From contig JAEXOY010000018.1 of the NCBI GenBank assembly GCA_023439045.1, positions 1 through 64,000 on the forward strand: a DNA stretch of 64,000 nucleotides. The letters run 5' to 3'. Positions 33,601 to 41,046 of this stretch are shown one piece after another. The notes under the pieces were generated by a model. It was not told the origin of the DNA. It was given only the letters and a program-made list of their open reading frames with translations, and searched no databases. Positions within the stretch are counted from its first letter, which is position 1. Every line of letters starts with the position of its first letter. This stretch comes from Bacillota bacterium. Lineage in GTDB: Bacteria; Bacillota; Clostridia; Acetivibrionales; DSM-1351. Both the position numbers and the translations under genes were made by a program.

Positions 33601-35595
33601 CAGTATGTGGATATATCAGGAGAAATTTATCGCAATATCTATGAGCCAGGTATTACAAATACATATACGGCTTACTCACCTCCCCAAAACATTATGGGAA
33701 ATGGAGCAGAGGGGGGAGAAGGTGATGATGAGGGAAGCAGAATTAGAAGCAATTTTGTTGACTCAGCATATTTCGATTCCATAGAAACAGATGATGAAGG
33801 AAAAGCAATAGCAAAATTCAAGGTTCCTGATAACCTGACCTCGTGGCGCCTAACATATCAAGGTATCACAGATGATCTAAAAGTTGGAGAGGGCAAGGTA
33901 AATATAAACGCAAAACTTCCATTCTTTGTTAGGGCAGTAACTAATGATAGCTTTATGCAGGGTGACAGTCCAGCAGTACTCCTCTCTGGGTATGGAACTG
34001 AGATAAATGCAAGGGACAAAGTATACTATGAAGTTTCTCTTACCGACAACAACGGTGTTACGAAGAATTTTACCACTCAAGGAAAAGGGTCAGAACAGAC
34101 AGTGTTGCAGTTACCAAAATTGAACACTGGTATATATCAGATGGTGATTAAGGGCAGGTCAGGAGAATATACAGATAGCATCGAGAGAAGCTTAGATGTG
34201 AGAGAGAGCCTGCTATCAGCACCTAAAACTACATATACCAATCTATCTAAAAATAGTCCAATTGGGGAGCTGCAAGCACCATATGCCAATGTATTGTTTT
34301 TTAATAAGGGTGTAGCCGATTATTATGAGTCCCTCACAGGCCTTTATACATGGGGAACTAGACTTGACCAGGTACTAGCTAGGAAGTTATCGGGTGAGCT
34401 GTGGAAAACGTATTTTAACTCCGATTGGTGGTTTTATACCGATAATGATATTGATCTGTCCCCGTATCAAATGGAGGATGGGGGCTTAGCACTGCTGACA
34501 TACGGAAGCAGTGATTGTGAGCTATCGGCTAAAGCTGCAGCACTTTCCCCAAATAGCTTTGAACAATATAGGCTCATTAGATATTTTTCTGATATTATTA
34601 ATAATACGGATTCCACACCACTTCAGGTGTGTGCCTCCTACTGGGGAATGGCAGCTTTAGGAGAACCGGTGTTACTAGACGTTCAAAAAATGATAAAAAG
34701 TAAAGATATAACAATAGATGAAAAGCTATATTTAGCGTTGGCATTAGCTGAGATGGGGGATAATATAGGGGCAAAGGACGTATTTTCACAAGTAACTCAA
34801 AGATATTCCAAATCAATGTTGCCATATAGATATATAGACACTGATGGAGACAAAGACGATATAATGAGCCTTACATCAAAGATAGCCGTTTTAGGATACA
34901 AAATAAATGATACAGAGAAGCAACAATACCTTGGATACGTTCTGAATAATTCAACAGACGATATTTTGCTTAATTTAGAAAGGTTGATGATAGCAAAAAT
35001 CGGGTTGCCAACTTGCAAAATGACGGGTAGTATAACGCTTAGCATTGACAACAAAGAACAGAAGCTGGAGCTAGATGGAAATGCAAGTATTCAGAAGCTT
35101 TTAAGTAAAGAACAAGTGAAAAATATGAAGGTACTTGACGTAAAGGGGGATATAGTAGCTGCGATTACTCAATCAGCCCCTGTAATAAACACAAGTGATG
35201 TAGCATCAAAGGTTGCAAAAGTCACTAGAGAATACAACGGAAAAACTGGGTCAAATATAGTATTAGACAAGACACAAATTGTGAAGATTACGCTAAGGGT
35301 CAATTTTGATGAGGCGGCTCCTGCAGGGTACTATACACTAACAGATACGCTACCTGCAGGCTTACACTATGTGGAATCATCAATTGAACAATACGACACA
35401 TGGTATTATGCAGAAGCTGAAGGTCAGCTAGTAAAACTAGGTGTTTATCATAAGGGTGGTAAGGGCTCTGCCGTACTCAAATATTATGCAAGGCCTACCT
35501 CACCTGGCAAATTTATAGCAGATTCAGCCATTGTAACGCACGATGAATCAAGTGCATCTGGTATTGCAAACAGAACAAATATAACCATTGAATAG
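30655..35595 (+). CDS. membrane-anchored alpha-2-macroglobulin-like protein lacking the thioester
   Basis: This giant exported protein of 1646 residues is held by an N-terminal helix (about residues 12-32, YIIISVLILLIVGSAAFFIS). An Ig-like Big_5 domain covers about 150-245, followed by macroglobulin domains: MG2-like DRSTYLPNDKINVWGVIKP at about 480, YKPGDTATVNILVKDKKGNP at about 945, and the conserved bait/A2M core DSAYFDSIETDDEGKAIAKFKVPDNLTSWRLTYQG at about 1040. Where family members carry the CxEQ thioester, this protein reads YYESLTGLYTWGTRLDQ (about 1222-1238), and no CxEQ occurs anywhere. The C-terminal 100 residues resemble a DUF11-like domain (GYYTLTDTLPAGLHYVESSIEQ). It probably acts as a non-covalent protease trap or envelope scaffold. 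It is co-transcribed with the MEMO gene. Confidence 0.9.
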   Translation: MNLSKLTKKNKYIIISVLILLIVGSAAFFISSKLLNSQASSSSLPSEQTSIKSDIETLSLTPLDNDSTGVAVSSSLLLMTSKKSELDPEDVKNNIKITPSTDFEISKHAEGFLIKPKSKLIPNKVYSVKLSLPEQNVNESWAFQTRRSFKIVGTLPRQRANNVPVDSGIEITFSHQDIKEFEKHFKIEPQVNGKFEYHKNVAVFAPERLEYGTVYTVTIGKEVYVKGSKQALQEDYTFQFQTASKEEKQQQSYIGFSDICNNQPSDAAPNLGIYMSEDILQQDLEVTVYKYKDEDRFIKDYMAQFSDDSWAQTNMDQMKNIDIKTLDQAYTFNTKAIRVEEPYYSTFLPFPEALSEGYYLVDVKSGEINTRTLLQINDMQVYMTADKNSSIIWINDMISGTPVAGANVDLESRSIGRSDTSGLLSISENIFNNKEKSRSAIKIERDGHPSFISILNSYQNYYYSMYDYESTTDKSSWNYMYLDRSTYLPNDKINVWGVIKPRNGTEPPQSITLNLYVYEYAENADEPLKDILDTKEIPVNKFGTYMGSFEIKDLPSRSYHIEAVLGDKVISDKYFDVNKYKKPQYVLKVTPNERCYFQGETTDIDVSCEFFEGTPVANVGVSYSIARDDEQTLKLNTEGKGKIAVTVNNDLSSWQPQYQRVEVRSNNLEETELYNEDYYWAFSRDVAVDLKPTIDKGKVSLSLATNKIDLSKAKGSEYLYDDNGDPIFLGMPVDKDVEITLYEKYWVAKENGQYYDFINKKTVEKYEYDEVNNPISTFVVKTVQGKADYDFTIPNYSDDKIYYIEYKTTDSRNRIILDTNYIYSGYFYDYWNSYQSNYVLSLDQDQYEQDEKIEMNLYKDNERINEVSKGSILYLRLQDGIKECWVSTKGQQIKSFEEEYIPNVYFKAIYFDGRSLSQAYDKLISYNYSKKQLTFDVKTDKESYKPGDTATVNILVKDKKGNPCKAQVNLSVVDEAYFSIYQQYVDISGEIYRNIYEPGITNTYTAYSPPQNIMGNGAEGGEGDDEGSRIRSNFVDSAYFDSIETDDEGKAIAKFKVPDNLTSWRLTYQGITDDLKVGEGKVNINAKLPFFVRAVTNDSFMQGDSPAVLLSGYGTEINARDKVYYEVSLTDNNGVTKNFTTQGKGSEQTVLQLPKLNTGIYQMVIKGRSGEYTDSIERSLDVRESLLSAPKTTYTNLSKNSPIGELQAPYANVLFFNKGVADYYESLTGLYTWGTRLDQVLARKLSGELWKTYFNSDWWFYTDNDIDLSPYQMEDGGLALLTYGSSDCELSAKAAALSPNSFEQYRLIRYFSDIINNTDSTPLQVCASYWGMAALGEPVLLDVQKMIKSKDITIDEKLYLALALAEMGDNIGAKDVFSQVTQRYSKSMLPYRYIDTDGDKDDIMSLTSKIAVLGYKINDTEKQQYLGYVLNNSTDDILLNLERLMIAKIGLPTCKMTGSITLSIDNKEQKLELDGNASIQKLLSKEQVKNMKVLDVKGDIVAAITQSAPVINTSDVASKVAKVTREYNGKTGSNIVLDKTQIVKITLRVNFDEAAPAGYYTLTDTLPAGLHYVESSIEQYDTWYYAEAEGQLVKLGVYHKGGKGSAVLKYYARPTSPGKFIADSAIVTHDESSASGIANRTNITIE

Positions 35596-35606
35596 AAAGT
35601 GGGAAT

Positions 35607-36527
35607 ATGAGTTTAAAAAAATTAATTAGTGGCAAGAAAATTATATTTGTAATACTTCTTATTTTAGCTATAAGTATGTTAAAGGTAGATTCTTTTGCGC
35701 CGTCTAAAGAAATAGCTAATAACAAATATGCAAGAACCATTAAGTGCAATTACTATAACGAGCAAAGTTTTGCTACATCTATTCGACTAGCAGAACAGAA
35801 AGAAGGTAAGAGCTTAGGAATAGCTTGTGGAGGGATAGTTCCACACCATTTGGTAGCGGCACCAATGATGGCTGATTTTTTCAGACAAATAAAGGGTACC
35901 GACACTAAGGCGGATAGTATTGATACTATATACATTTTAGGCCCCAATCACAAGCGAGTGGGGGCAGCAGTTGTACAGACGGCGGATATGGACTGGGATA
36001 CCCCATTTGGTATTATGAACGCAGATAAACTGGCTATAACGGAAATATCAAAAAAAATAAGTACTCAGTATAATCCTTCACTACTAGAGCAGGAGCATTC
36101 TGTTTCTGCTCTAGTACCATATGCAAAGTACTACATTAGTAATGCAAATATTGTTCCTATTTTGCTCCCGGGTTCTATGGACTATCAACAATGCCTTAAG
36201 CTTGCGCAGATAATAAACAAAAAAGCTTCTCAGGGCTCCTCTCTAGTAGTTGCCTCAATTGACTTCTCTCACTATCTGACCCCAGAGAAAGCTATTGAAA
36301 ATGATATGCATACTCTGAAGTTAATAGAGAACTTAGATTATAAAGCAATAATGAGACTCAACAACGATTTTATTGATGCACCTCAAGTACTAGTCACTTT
36401 TCTAAAAATAATGGAATTGCAAAAGACTATGACCTTGACTGAACTAGATCACAAGGAAGCGTCTAACTTTATTGGAGAATATACCAAAGAAACCACCAGC
36501 TATTTTACTATGCTGTATTCAAGATAG
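35607..36527 (+). CDS. membrane-anchored MEMO1/AmmeMemoRadiSam B-family protein
   Basis: A 306-residue protein with an N-terminal signal anchor (KKIIFVILLILAISMLKV) and a full MEMO domain. The family's metal-site blocks are seen as GGIVPHHLVAAPMMADFF, YILGPNHKRVG, QEHSVSALVPYAKYY and VASIDFSHYLTPEKA. MEMO proteins adopt a dioxygenase-like fold; most bacterial copies are cytoplasmic and sit with AMMECR1 and radical-SAM genes, which are absent here. The start lies 11 bp after the macroglobulin stop, pointing to a shared envelope function. The catalytic role is unknown. Confidence 0.9.
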   Translation: MSLKKLISGKKIIFVILLILAISMLKVDSFAPSKEIANNKYARTIKCNYYNEQSFATSIRLAEQKEGKSLGIACGGIVPHHLVAAPMMADFFRQIKGTDTKADSIDTIYILGPNHKRVGAAVVQTADMDWDTPFGIMNADKLAITEISKKISTQYNPSLLEQEHSVSALVPYAKYYISNANIVPILLPGSMDYQQCLKLAQIINKKASQGSSLVVASIDFSHYLTPEKAIENDMHTLKLIENLDYKAIMRLNNDFIDAPQVLVTFLKIMELQKTMTLTELDHKEASNFIGEYTKETTSYFTMLYSR

Positions 36528-36640
36528 CAGAACTTTCATTGTGCTGTTTTCTAGATAGCAAGACTATTCATTGTGCTGTTTTCTAGATAGCAAAACTATT
36601 TACTGTGCTGCTATTCAGATACCCAACAGCTATGACACAA
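36508..36640 (+). repeat. 34-bp tandem copies of the MEMO gene 3' end
   Basis: The gene's last bases, TATGCTGTATTCAAGATAG, are followed by three degenerate copies spaced 32-34 bp apart, each with TGCTGTTTTCTAGATAGCA-like sequence. They lie between convergent MEMO and motB. Confidence 0.85.
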
Positions 36641-36652
36641 TACTTAGTCATT

Positions 36653-37432
36653 CTACTTTGAAGATGTTGTAGTATTCTTGCTAGAATTAGCTTCGGCTCC
36701 ATCAAAAGCATCTCTTAGAATTACAATATCAACTCTACGATTGGTTGCCCTATTTTCATCTGAAGTATTTGGAACAATGGGGCTAAATTCGCCATATGCT
36801 ACAGCTGAAATATTCTTTGGGTTAATGCCTGCTTTATCAACAAGAAGTCGCAAAACACTCATTGCACGGGCGTTTGATAGCTCCCAGTTTGAAGGGTATT
36901 GAGCAGATTTAATAGGAATATTATCAGTATGTCCTTCTATTCTTATTGACTTTCCAGGGATTTTAGCAAGTATATCCTGTCCGATTTTTATAATGTCTGC
37001 TTCTGAGTCTTTCTCTATCTCAGCACGACCACTTTTAAACAAAACTTTATCCCTTATAGATATAACAATACCTCTTTCTTGCAAGGTAACACTGACATTA
37101 CCGTCTAGCCCTTGCTGCTGAACAATATTGTCAACTTCTTTTATAGTCTCGTCGAATTGCTGATCTTCTTGTTTTGATGGGATTACCGGGGAAGGCAGTA
37201 CACCAGGCATACTAATAAGGGAGTTGCCGGCCTTGCCGCCCTGAACAGCGCTAGGTGGATTACCATTGCCAAATGCGCTACTAAGCGATTGAGATAACTG
37301 TTGGAATTTCTCTGAGTCAACTTGACTCATAGCAAACAGAATGATAAATAATATAAGAAGCAGATTCATAAGATCTGCATATGTGAGCAACCATCGCTCG
37401 GCATTATCCTTTTCTACCTTTACCTTGCCCAT
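36653..37432 (-). CDS. motB: flagellar motor stator protein MotB
   Basis: This is the stator subunit anchoring the flagellar ion channel to peptidoglycan, 259 residues. The single N-terminal helix carries the ion-binding Asp20 in RWLLTYADLMNLLLILFIILFAMS. A linker of about 75 residues precedes the OmpA-like peptidoglycan-binding domain (VLFKSGRAEIEKDS, IRIEGHTDNIPIKS..YPSNWELSNARAMSVLR, ENRATNRRVDIVI). Its start codon overlaps the motA stop by one base, so translation is coupled. The C-terminal tail is Asn/Ser/Thr-rich. Confidence 0.95.
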   Translation of the reverse strand: MGKVKVEKDNAERWLLTYADLMNLLLILFIILFAMSQVDSEKFQQLSQSLSSAFGNGNPPSAVQGGKAGNSLISMPGVLPSPVIPSKQEDQQFDETIKEVDNIVQQQGLDGNVSVTLQERGIVISIRDKVLFKSGRAEIEKDSEADIIKIGQDILAKIPGKSIRIEGHTDNIPIKSAQYPSNWELSNARAMSVLRLLVDKAGINPKNISAVAYGEFSPIVPNTSDENRATNRRVDIVILRDAFDGAEANSSKNTTTSSK

Positions 37433-38229
37433 TATGCCTCAGCTCCTTCTTCAGCACCCTTTGCAGATTTCTTGACACCATTAAGCTTTTCCATCAGTGC
37501 TAAATTAAGCTTTTCTTTAATGATTCTAGGATTTTCACCTGCCTGTATAGACAGTAATCCTTCAATTATAAGTTCATTAATCATTGTTTCTCTTGAAGCC
37601 TTAGCCTTAATCTTTCCAGCAAATGGAAGAAACACTACATTTGCAAAAGCAACCCCGTACATAGTTGCTATAAATGCACTAGAAATCTTAGGTCCAAGGG
37701 CTAGAGGATCAGAAAGGTCTCTAAGTATACTAATCATACCCATAACAGTACCACAAACACCCATCGCAGGCCAAGTACCACCCATTGCTTCGAATAACTT
37801 AGCTCCAGATTCATATATGTTTTCCTGTAGCTCAGTTTCTCTAGCAAGAATATCCTTTATTACTTCTGTTTCAATACCGTCAACAACCAAAGCTAAACCT
37901 TTTCTTACCAGATCGTTTTTATTTGTTTGGGCATCTTGTTCCAAGCTTAGCAAGCCGTCTTTTCTTGCCTTTTCTGATAGGTTTGCAAGCTCGTTAATGA
38001 TATCTATTTCGTTATACTTTTTCTGAGTAAAAACCATATTTACAACTGAAAAAGCCTTTTTTAACTCAGAAAGTGGGAAAGTTATCAGCATGGCTCCAGC
38101 GCCACCTACAAAAACTATTAAAAATGCTGCTGGCCCCCACAGAGCAGGTAAGGTTCCACCCTCTTCAATATAACCAGCAAGAATACCGCCGAACCCAATA
38201 ACAAACCCAATAATAGTAGTTATATCCAT
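37432..38229 (-). CDS. motA: flagellar motor stator protein MotA
   Basis: The four-helix ion-channel subunit of the stator, 265 residues. Helices 1-2 (ITTIIGFVIGFGGILAGYI, ALWGPAAFLIVFVGGAGAMLI) and 3-4 (AMGGTWPAMGVCGTVMGMISIL, ISSAFIATMYGVAFANVVFLPFAGKI) flank a cytoplasmic domain with the rotor-contact Arg and Glu in EKARKDGLLSLEQDA. The conserved helix-3 Pro (TWPAMG) is present. The C-terminus is Lys/Glu/Ala-rich. No clear sigma-D promoter could be assigned in the 228-bp gap to the divergent atp operon. Confidence 0.95.
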   Translation of the reverse strand: MDITTIIGFVIGFGGILAGYIEEGGTLPALWGPAAFLIVFVGGAGAMLITFPLSELKKAFSVVNMVFTQKKYNEIDIINELANLSEKARKDGLLSLEQDAQTNKNDLVRKGLALVVDGIETEVIKDILARETELQENIYESGAKLFEAMGGTWPAMGVCGTVMGMISILRDLSDPLALGPKISSAFIATMYGVAFANVVFLPFAGKIKAKASRETMINELIIEGLLSIQAGENPRIIKEKLNLALMEKLNGVKKSAKGAEEGAEA

Positions 38230-38457
38230 ATGTATCTACACTCTCCTAATGATATGTAATCCTTTGTAAAATAATCAATAAAAATAATAGCCACAAGTGT
38301 TTATTTTTCGTTAACTGGCCATTGATTTACAATTATGCTTGTGCTATGATGTATATTAATTTGATTATATTACCATAAGTTGATTTTTGTATATAGTAAT
38401 TATAATAATTTATCGAACTAATTTATTAATAGCTTAACTGTTTATGGAGAAAATAAA

Positions 38458-38877
38458 TTGAAAAAATTACATTTGAGCCATTTAATGCGGTTTTTTATTT
38501 TAAGACTAATAATACTTAGTTGTGTTACGATAGTTATTATTTTTATAACCCTGAGGCAAAATACCTTTGTTAGTATTTTATTATTTCTTGCAGGGGTTGT
38601 ATTGTCGGGCATAAGACTTAGTGTGTTAGAATATATTCTTAAAGGATTAACTAATGTTTGCACCAAGAATCAATTAGTACTACAGAGTATTTTTTGGTAT
38701 GTATTGAGCCTTCTTGCAATAGCGCTTCTACTGATAGTTTCAGTTAGAGTTAGTATTTCAGCAATGATTTGTACACTTATAGGAGTTTTATCTTTGGTTA
38801 TAATTGTATTATTAAATACTTTTACAGAGGTAACTGGTGTTACTCATAATCAATTTGGGAGCAAGCTAGGGAGATGA
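38458..38877 (+). CDS. atpI: ATP synthase subunit I-like protein
   Basis: A 139-residue four-helix membrane protein at the head of the ATP synthase operon. The TTG start follows TATGGAG. It has little sequence conservation (LRLIILSCVTIVIIFITL, SVLEYILKGLTNVCTK, FWYVLSLLAIALLLIVSV), as is usual for AtpI, which helps c-ring assembly. The name rests mainly on position and topology: it ends 7 bp before atpB. Confidence 0.75.
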   Translation: MKKLHLSHLMRFFILRLIILSCVTIVIIFITLRQNTFVSILLFLAGVVLSGIRLSVLEYILKGLTNVCTKNQLVLQSIFWYVLSLLAIALLLIVSVRVSISAMICTLIGVLSLVIIVLLNTFTEVTGVTHNQFGSKLGR

Positions 38878-38884
38878 TTGCAGT

Positions 38885-39592
38885 ATGAACTTAAGCGAAA
38901 AGCTTATTGAAGCAACAAAGACAAAAGTGCTATTTGAGATTGACATTATGGGGTTAAAGATACCCATATCCGATGTAGTTCTTACCATGTGGATTGTTAT
39001 GGCAGTTATGGTAGGATTGGCAATTTTCCTAACTAGGAATCTTAAACCAGTCCCTGGTAAGCGCCAAAATATTGCAGAAATAATAGTAAATCTTATAAAT
39101 AATATTGTTAAGGATGCCATTGGGCATCATTGGAAACCTTTCGCACCATATCTTGGAACAGTTCTATTATTCTTGGTATTTTCAAATACCATCTCAGTAT
39201 TCAATGTCATTCCTGGAGAAGCCTTCAAACTCAGACCACCAACAAAAAACATAAATGTTACAGCTTGTATGGCAATTATATCAATAGTTTTGGTGATTTT
39301 CTCATCCATCCGATACAAGAAGGTAAGGGGTTGGTTAAAGAGCTTTGTAAAGCCTATACCTATAATGCTACCCTTTAATATACTTGACTACGCAATCAAA
39401 CCGCTGTCACTAGCACTTCGTTTGTACGGTAACATTCTAGGAGCTTTCATAATAATGGAACTTATATATTTGGTGTTTCCGCCAGTAATACCTGCGGCTC
39501 TTAGTATTTATTTTGATTTATTTGACGGAATCCTTCAGGCATATGTATTTGTATTTTTAACATCTTTATATATTGGTGAAGCTGTAGAATAA
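38885..39592 (+). CDS. atpB: ATP synthase Fo subunit a
   Basis: The stator half-channel subunit of the Fo motor, 235 residues and five to six helices. The essential Arg lies in PLSLALRLYGNILGAFIIMELIYL. HHWKPFAPYLGTVLLFLVFSNTI and the C-terminal GILQAYVFVFLTSLYIGEAVE are family signatures. It sits 12 bp upstream of atpE. Confidence 0.95.
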   Translation: MNLSEKLIEATKTKVLFEIDIMGLKIPISDVVLTMWIVMAVMVGLAIFLTRNLKPVPGKRQNIAEIIVNLINNIVKDAIGHHWKPFAPYLGTVLLFLVFSNTISVFNVIPGEAFKLRPPTKNINVTACMAIISIVLVIFSSIRYKKVRGWLKSFVKPIPIMLPFNILDYAIKPLSLALRLYGNILGAFIIMELIYLVFPPVIPAALSIYFDLFDGILQAYVFVFLTSLYIGEAVE

Positions 39593-39604
39593 GGGGGTGA
39601 AACT

Positions 39605-39832
39605 ATGGAACAGGGATTAATAGCACTTGCAGCAGGACTAGCTGTATTCACAGGACTTGGTGCAGGAATAGGTATTGGTATTGCTACTGGTAAGGCGGCA
39701 GAGGGCACAGCAAGACAGCCAGAGGCAGCAAATCAGATTAGAAATGTAACCCTTCTTGGAGCAGTTCTTTCAGAAGCAACAGCAATTTACGGATTGCTTA
39801 TTGCAATACTTATGTATTTGAAGCTAGGCTAA
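39605..39832 (+). CDS. atpE: ATP synthase Fo subunit c
   Basis: The rotor-ring proteolipid, 75 residues and two helices with the polar loop RQPEA. The ion-carrying Glu is in LGAVLSEATAIYGLL. Compared with Na+-binding c subunits (Gln in helix 1, then ES...Y), the helix-1 position is Ile (GIGIGIATGKA) and the Ser is Ala (SEATAIY), which points to proton coupling. The ribosome site AAGGGGGTGA is strong, as expected for the most abundant subunit. Confidence 0.96.
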   Translation: MEQGLIALAAGLAVFTGLGAGIGIGIATGKAAEGTARQPEAANQIRNVTLLGAVLSEATAIYGLLIAILMYLKLG

Positions 39833-39847
39833 GAGTTTTACAATTAT

Positions 39848-39899
39848 TATCTGTGGGGGTGCAATTTTGTTGTATCCTCACAGATAGGGTAGTTTTTTG
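39848..39899 (+). terminator. long hairpin between atpE and atpF
   Basis: TATCTGTG (39848-39855) pairs with CACAGATA (39879-39886), and the stem continues with wobble pairs (GGGGTGCA with TGTATCCT) to about 16 bp over an ATTTTGT loop. It is followed by GGGTAGTTTTTT. It may act as a partial terminator or 3' stabiliser that raises c-subunit output over the downstream subunits. Confidence 0.65.
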
Positions 39900-39940
39900 A
39901 TTTGCCTATATGCATTGTTTATTTCGAAAGGATGATGGGT

Positions 39941-40423
39941 ATGCTCGAGTTTGAAAAATATACGTTTATATTTGTTGCAATTAATCTTTTAATTCTTTAC
40001 TTCTTAATGAAAAAGTTTTTGTTTAAGCCTATAACAAAATTTATGGACGACAGACAAAATTCTATTGAGCAGGCCTTAGATGATGCTGAAAAAGCGAAGA
40101 TTGAAGCTGCAGATGTTAGAAAAGAGTATGAAGATCAGATGAAAAGTATAAAATCTGATTGCGATAAACTACTAGAAGATGCTAGAGTTCGTGCTTCGCG
40201 TGAGTACGATGAAATGATATCGGCTGCAAAAAAGGACGTGGAGGTTATACTCCAAAAGGGTAGAAATGAAATTGAAAGAGAACGTAAGGAAATGCTAAAG
40301 CAGGTTAAGCAGCAGGTCGCGGTGCTCGCTATTGCAACTGCTTCAAAGTTAGTACAGTCAAATATGGATTCCGATACAAATAAAAGTCTAGTTGATAGAT
40401 TTATTGATGAGGCAGGTGCTTAA
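39941..40423 (+). CDS. atpF: ATP synthase Fo subunit b
   Basis: The peripheral stalk subunit, 160 residues from the ATG at 39941, nine bases after AAAGG; ATGs at 39932 and 39935 are too close to it. One N-terminal helix (YTFIFVAINLLILYFLMKKFLF) is followed by PITKFMDDRQNSIEQAL and a long charged coiled coil. The stop is one base before the atpH start. Confidence 0.94.
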   Translation: MLEFEKYTFIFVAINLLILYFLMKKFLFKPITKFMDDRQNSIEQALDDAEKAKIEAADVRKEYEDQMKSIKSDCDKLLEDARVRASREYDEMISAAKKDVEVILQKGRNEIERERKEMLKQVKQQVAVLAIATASKLVQSNMDSDTNKSLVDRFIDEAGA

Positions 40424-40424
40424 G

Positions 40425-40952
40425 ATGCCTTTAGTTGAAAAAAGATATGCCGAGGCTTTACTGTTACATGCGGGAAAAAATACTTATAGATTCAAGGAAG
40501 AGCTTGAAAGCTTTGTAAATATATACAGGCAGGACGAAAATCTAAAATCCTTCCTTCTTGACCCTACAATAAAGTCAAATAAGAAGCAGCAATTATTAAC
40601 TAATGTATTTGAAACAAGCCTTGAGCCTGACTTGCTTAAGTTTTTGCTTCTTCTGATTGAGAAGCACAGAATGATGTATGTAGAAAGTATATATGCACAA
40701 TATGTTAAGCTCGCACAGGAAATTGCAAGCATAATTGATATGAAAATAATATCTGCTGAACCATTAACTGAAGAGCAGATTGAAGCTATAAAAAATAAAT
40801 TTATATTGAAGTATAAAGCTACCTCTGCTAATGCTGATATTATTCTAGACAAAGAGCTTATTGGCGGTGTCAAGGTTATTATTGGTGATAAGGTGTTTGA
40901 CGGTAGTATAAAAGGGCAGATAGATTCTCTAAAGCAAATGCTGATTAAGTAA
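40425..40952 (+). CDS. atpH: ATP synthase F1 subunit delta
   Basis: It links the peripheral stalk to F1; 175 residues from the ATG at 40425, immediately after the atpF stop (an upstream TTG lies inside atpF). Blocks typical of the family are VEKRYAEALLLHAG at the N-terminus and ILDKELIGGVKVIIGDKVFDGSIKGQIDSLKQML at the C-terminus. Confidence 0.94.
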   Translation: MPLVEKRYAEALLLHAGKNTYRFKEELESFVNIYRQDENLKSFLLDPTIKSNKKQQLLTNVFETSLEPDLLKFLLLLIEKHRMMYVESIYAQYVKLAQEIASIIDMKIISAEPLTEEQIEAIKNKFILKYKATSANADIILDKELIGGVKVIIGDKVFDGSIKGQIDSLKQMLIK

Positions 40953-41046
40953 TTAGGCTGGTAAAATAGCTTTTAAAGATACAGTAATATATGAAGTGCG
41001 AATATTGGTACTGCAATACAGTACTTTAACAAAATTATGGGGTGAT

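Noticed and set aside
34300..34400. thioester motif of the macroglobulin protein
   Set aside because: The aligned site reads YESLTGLYTWGTRLDQ; no CxEQ is present here or elsewhere in the protein.
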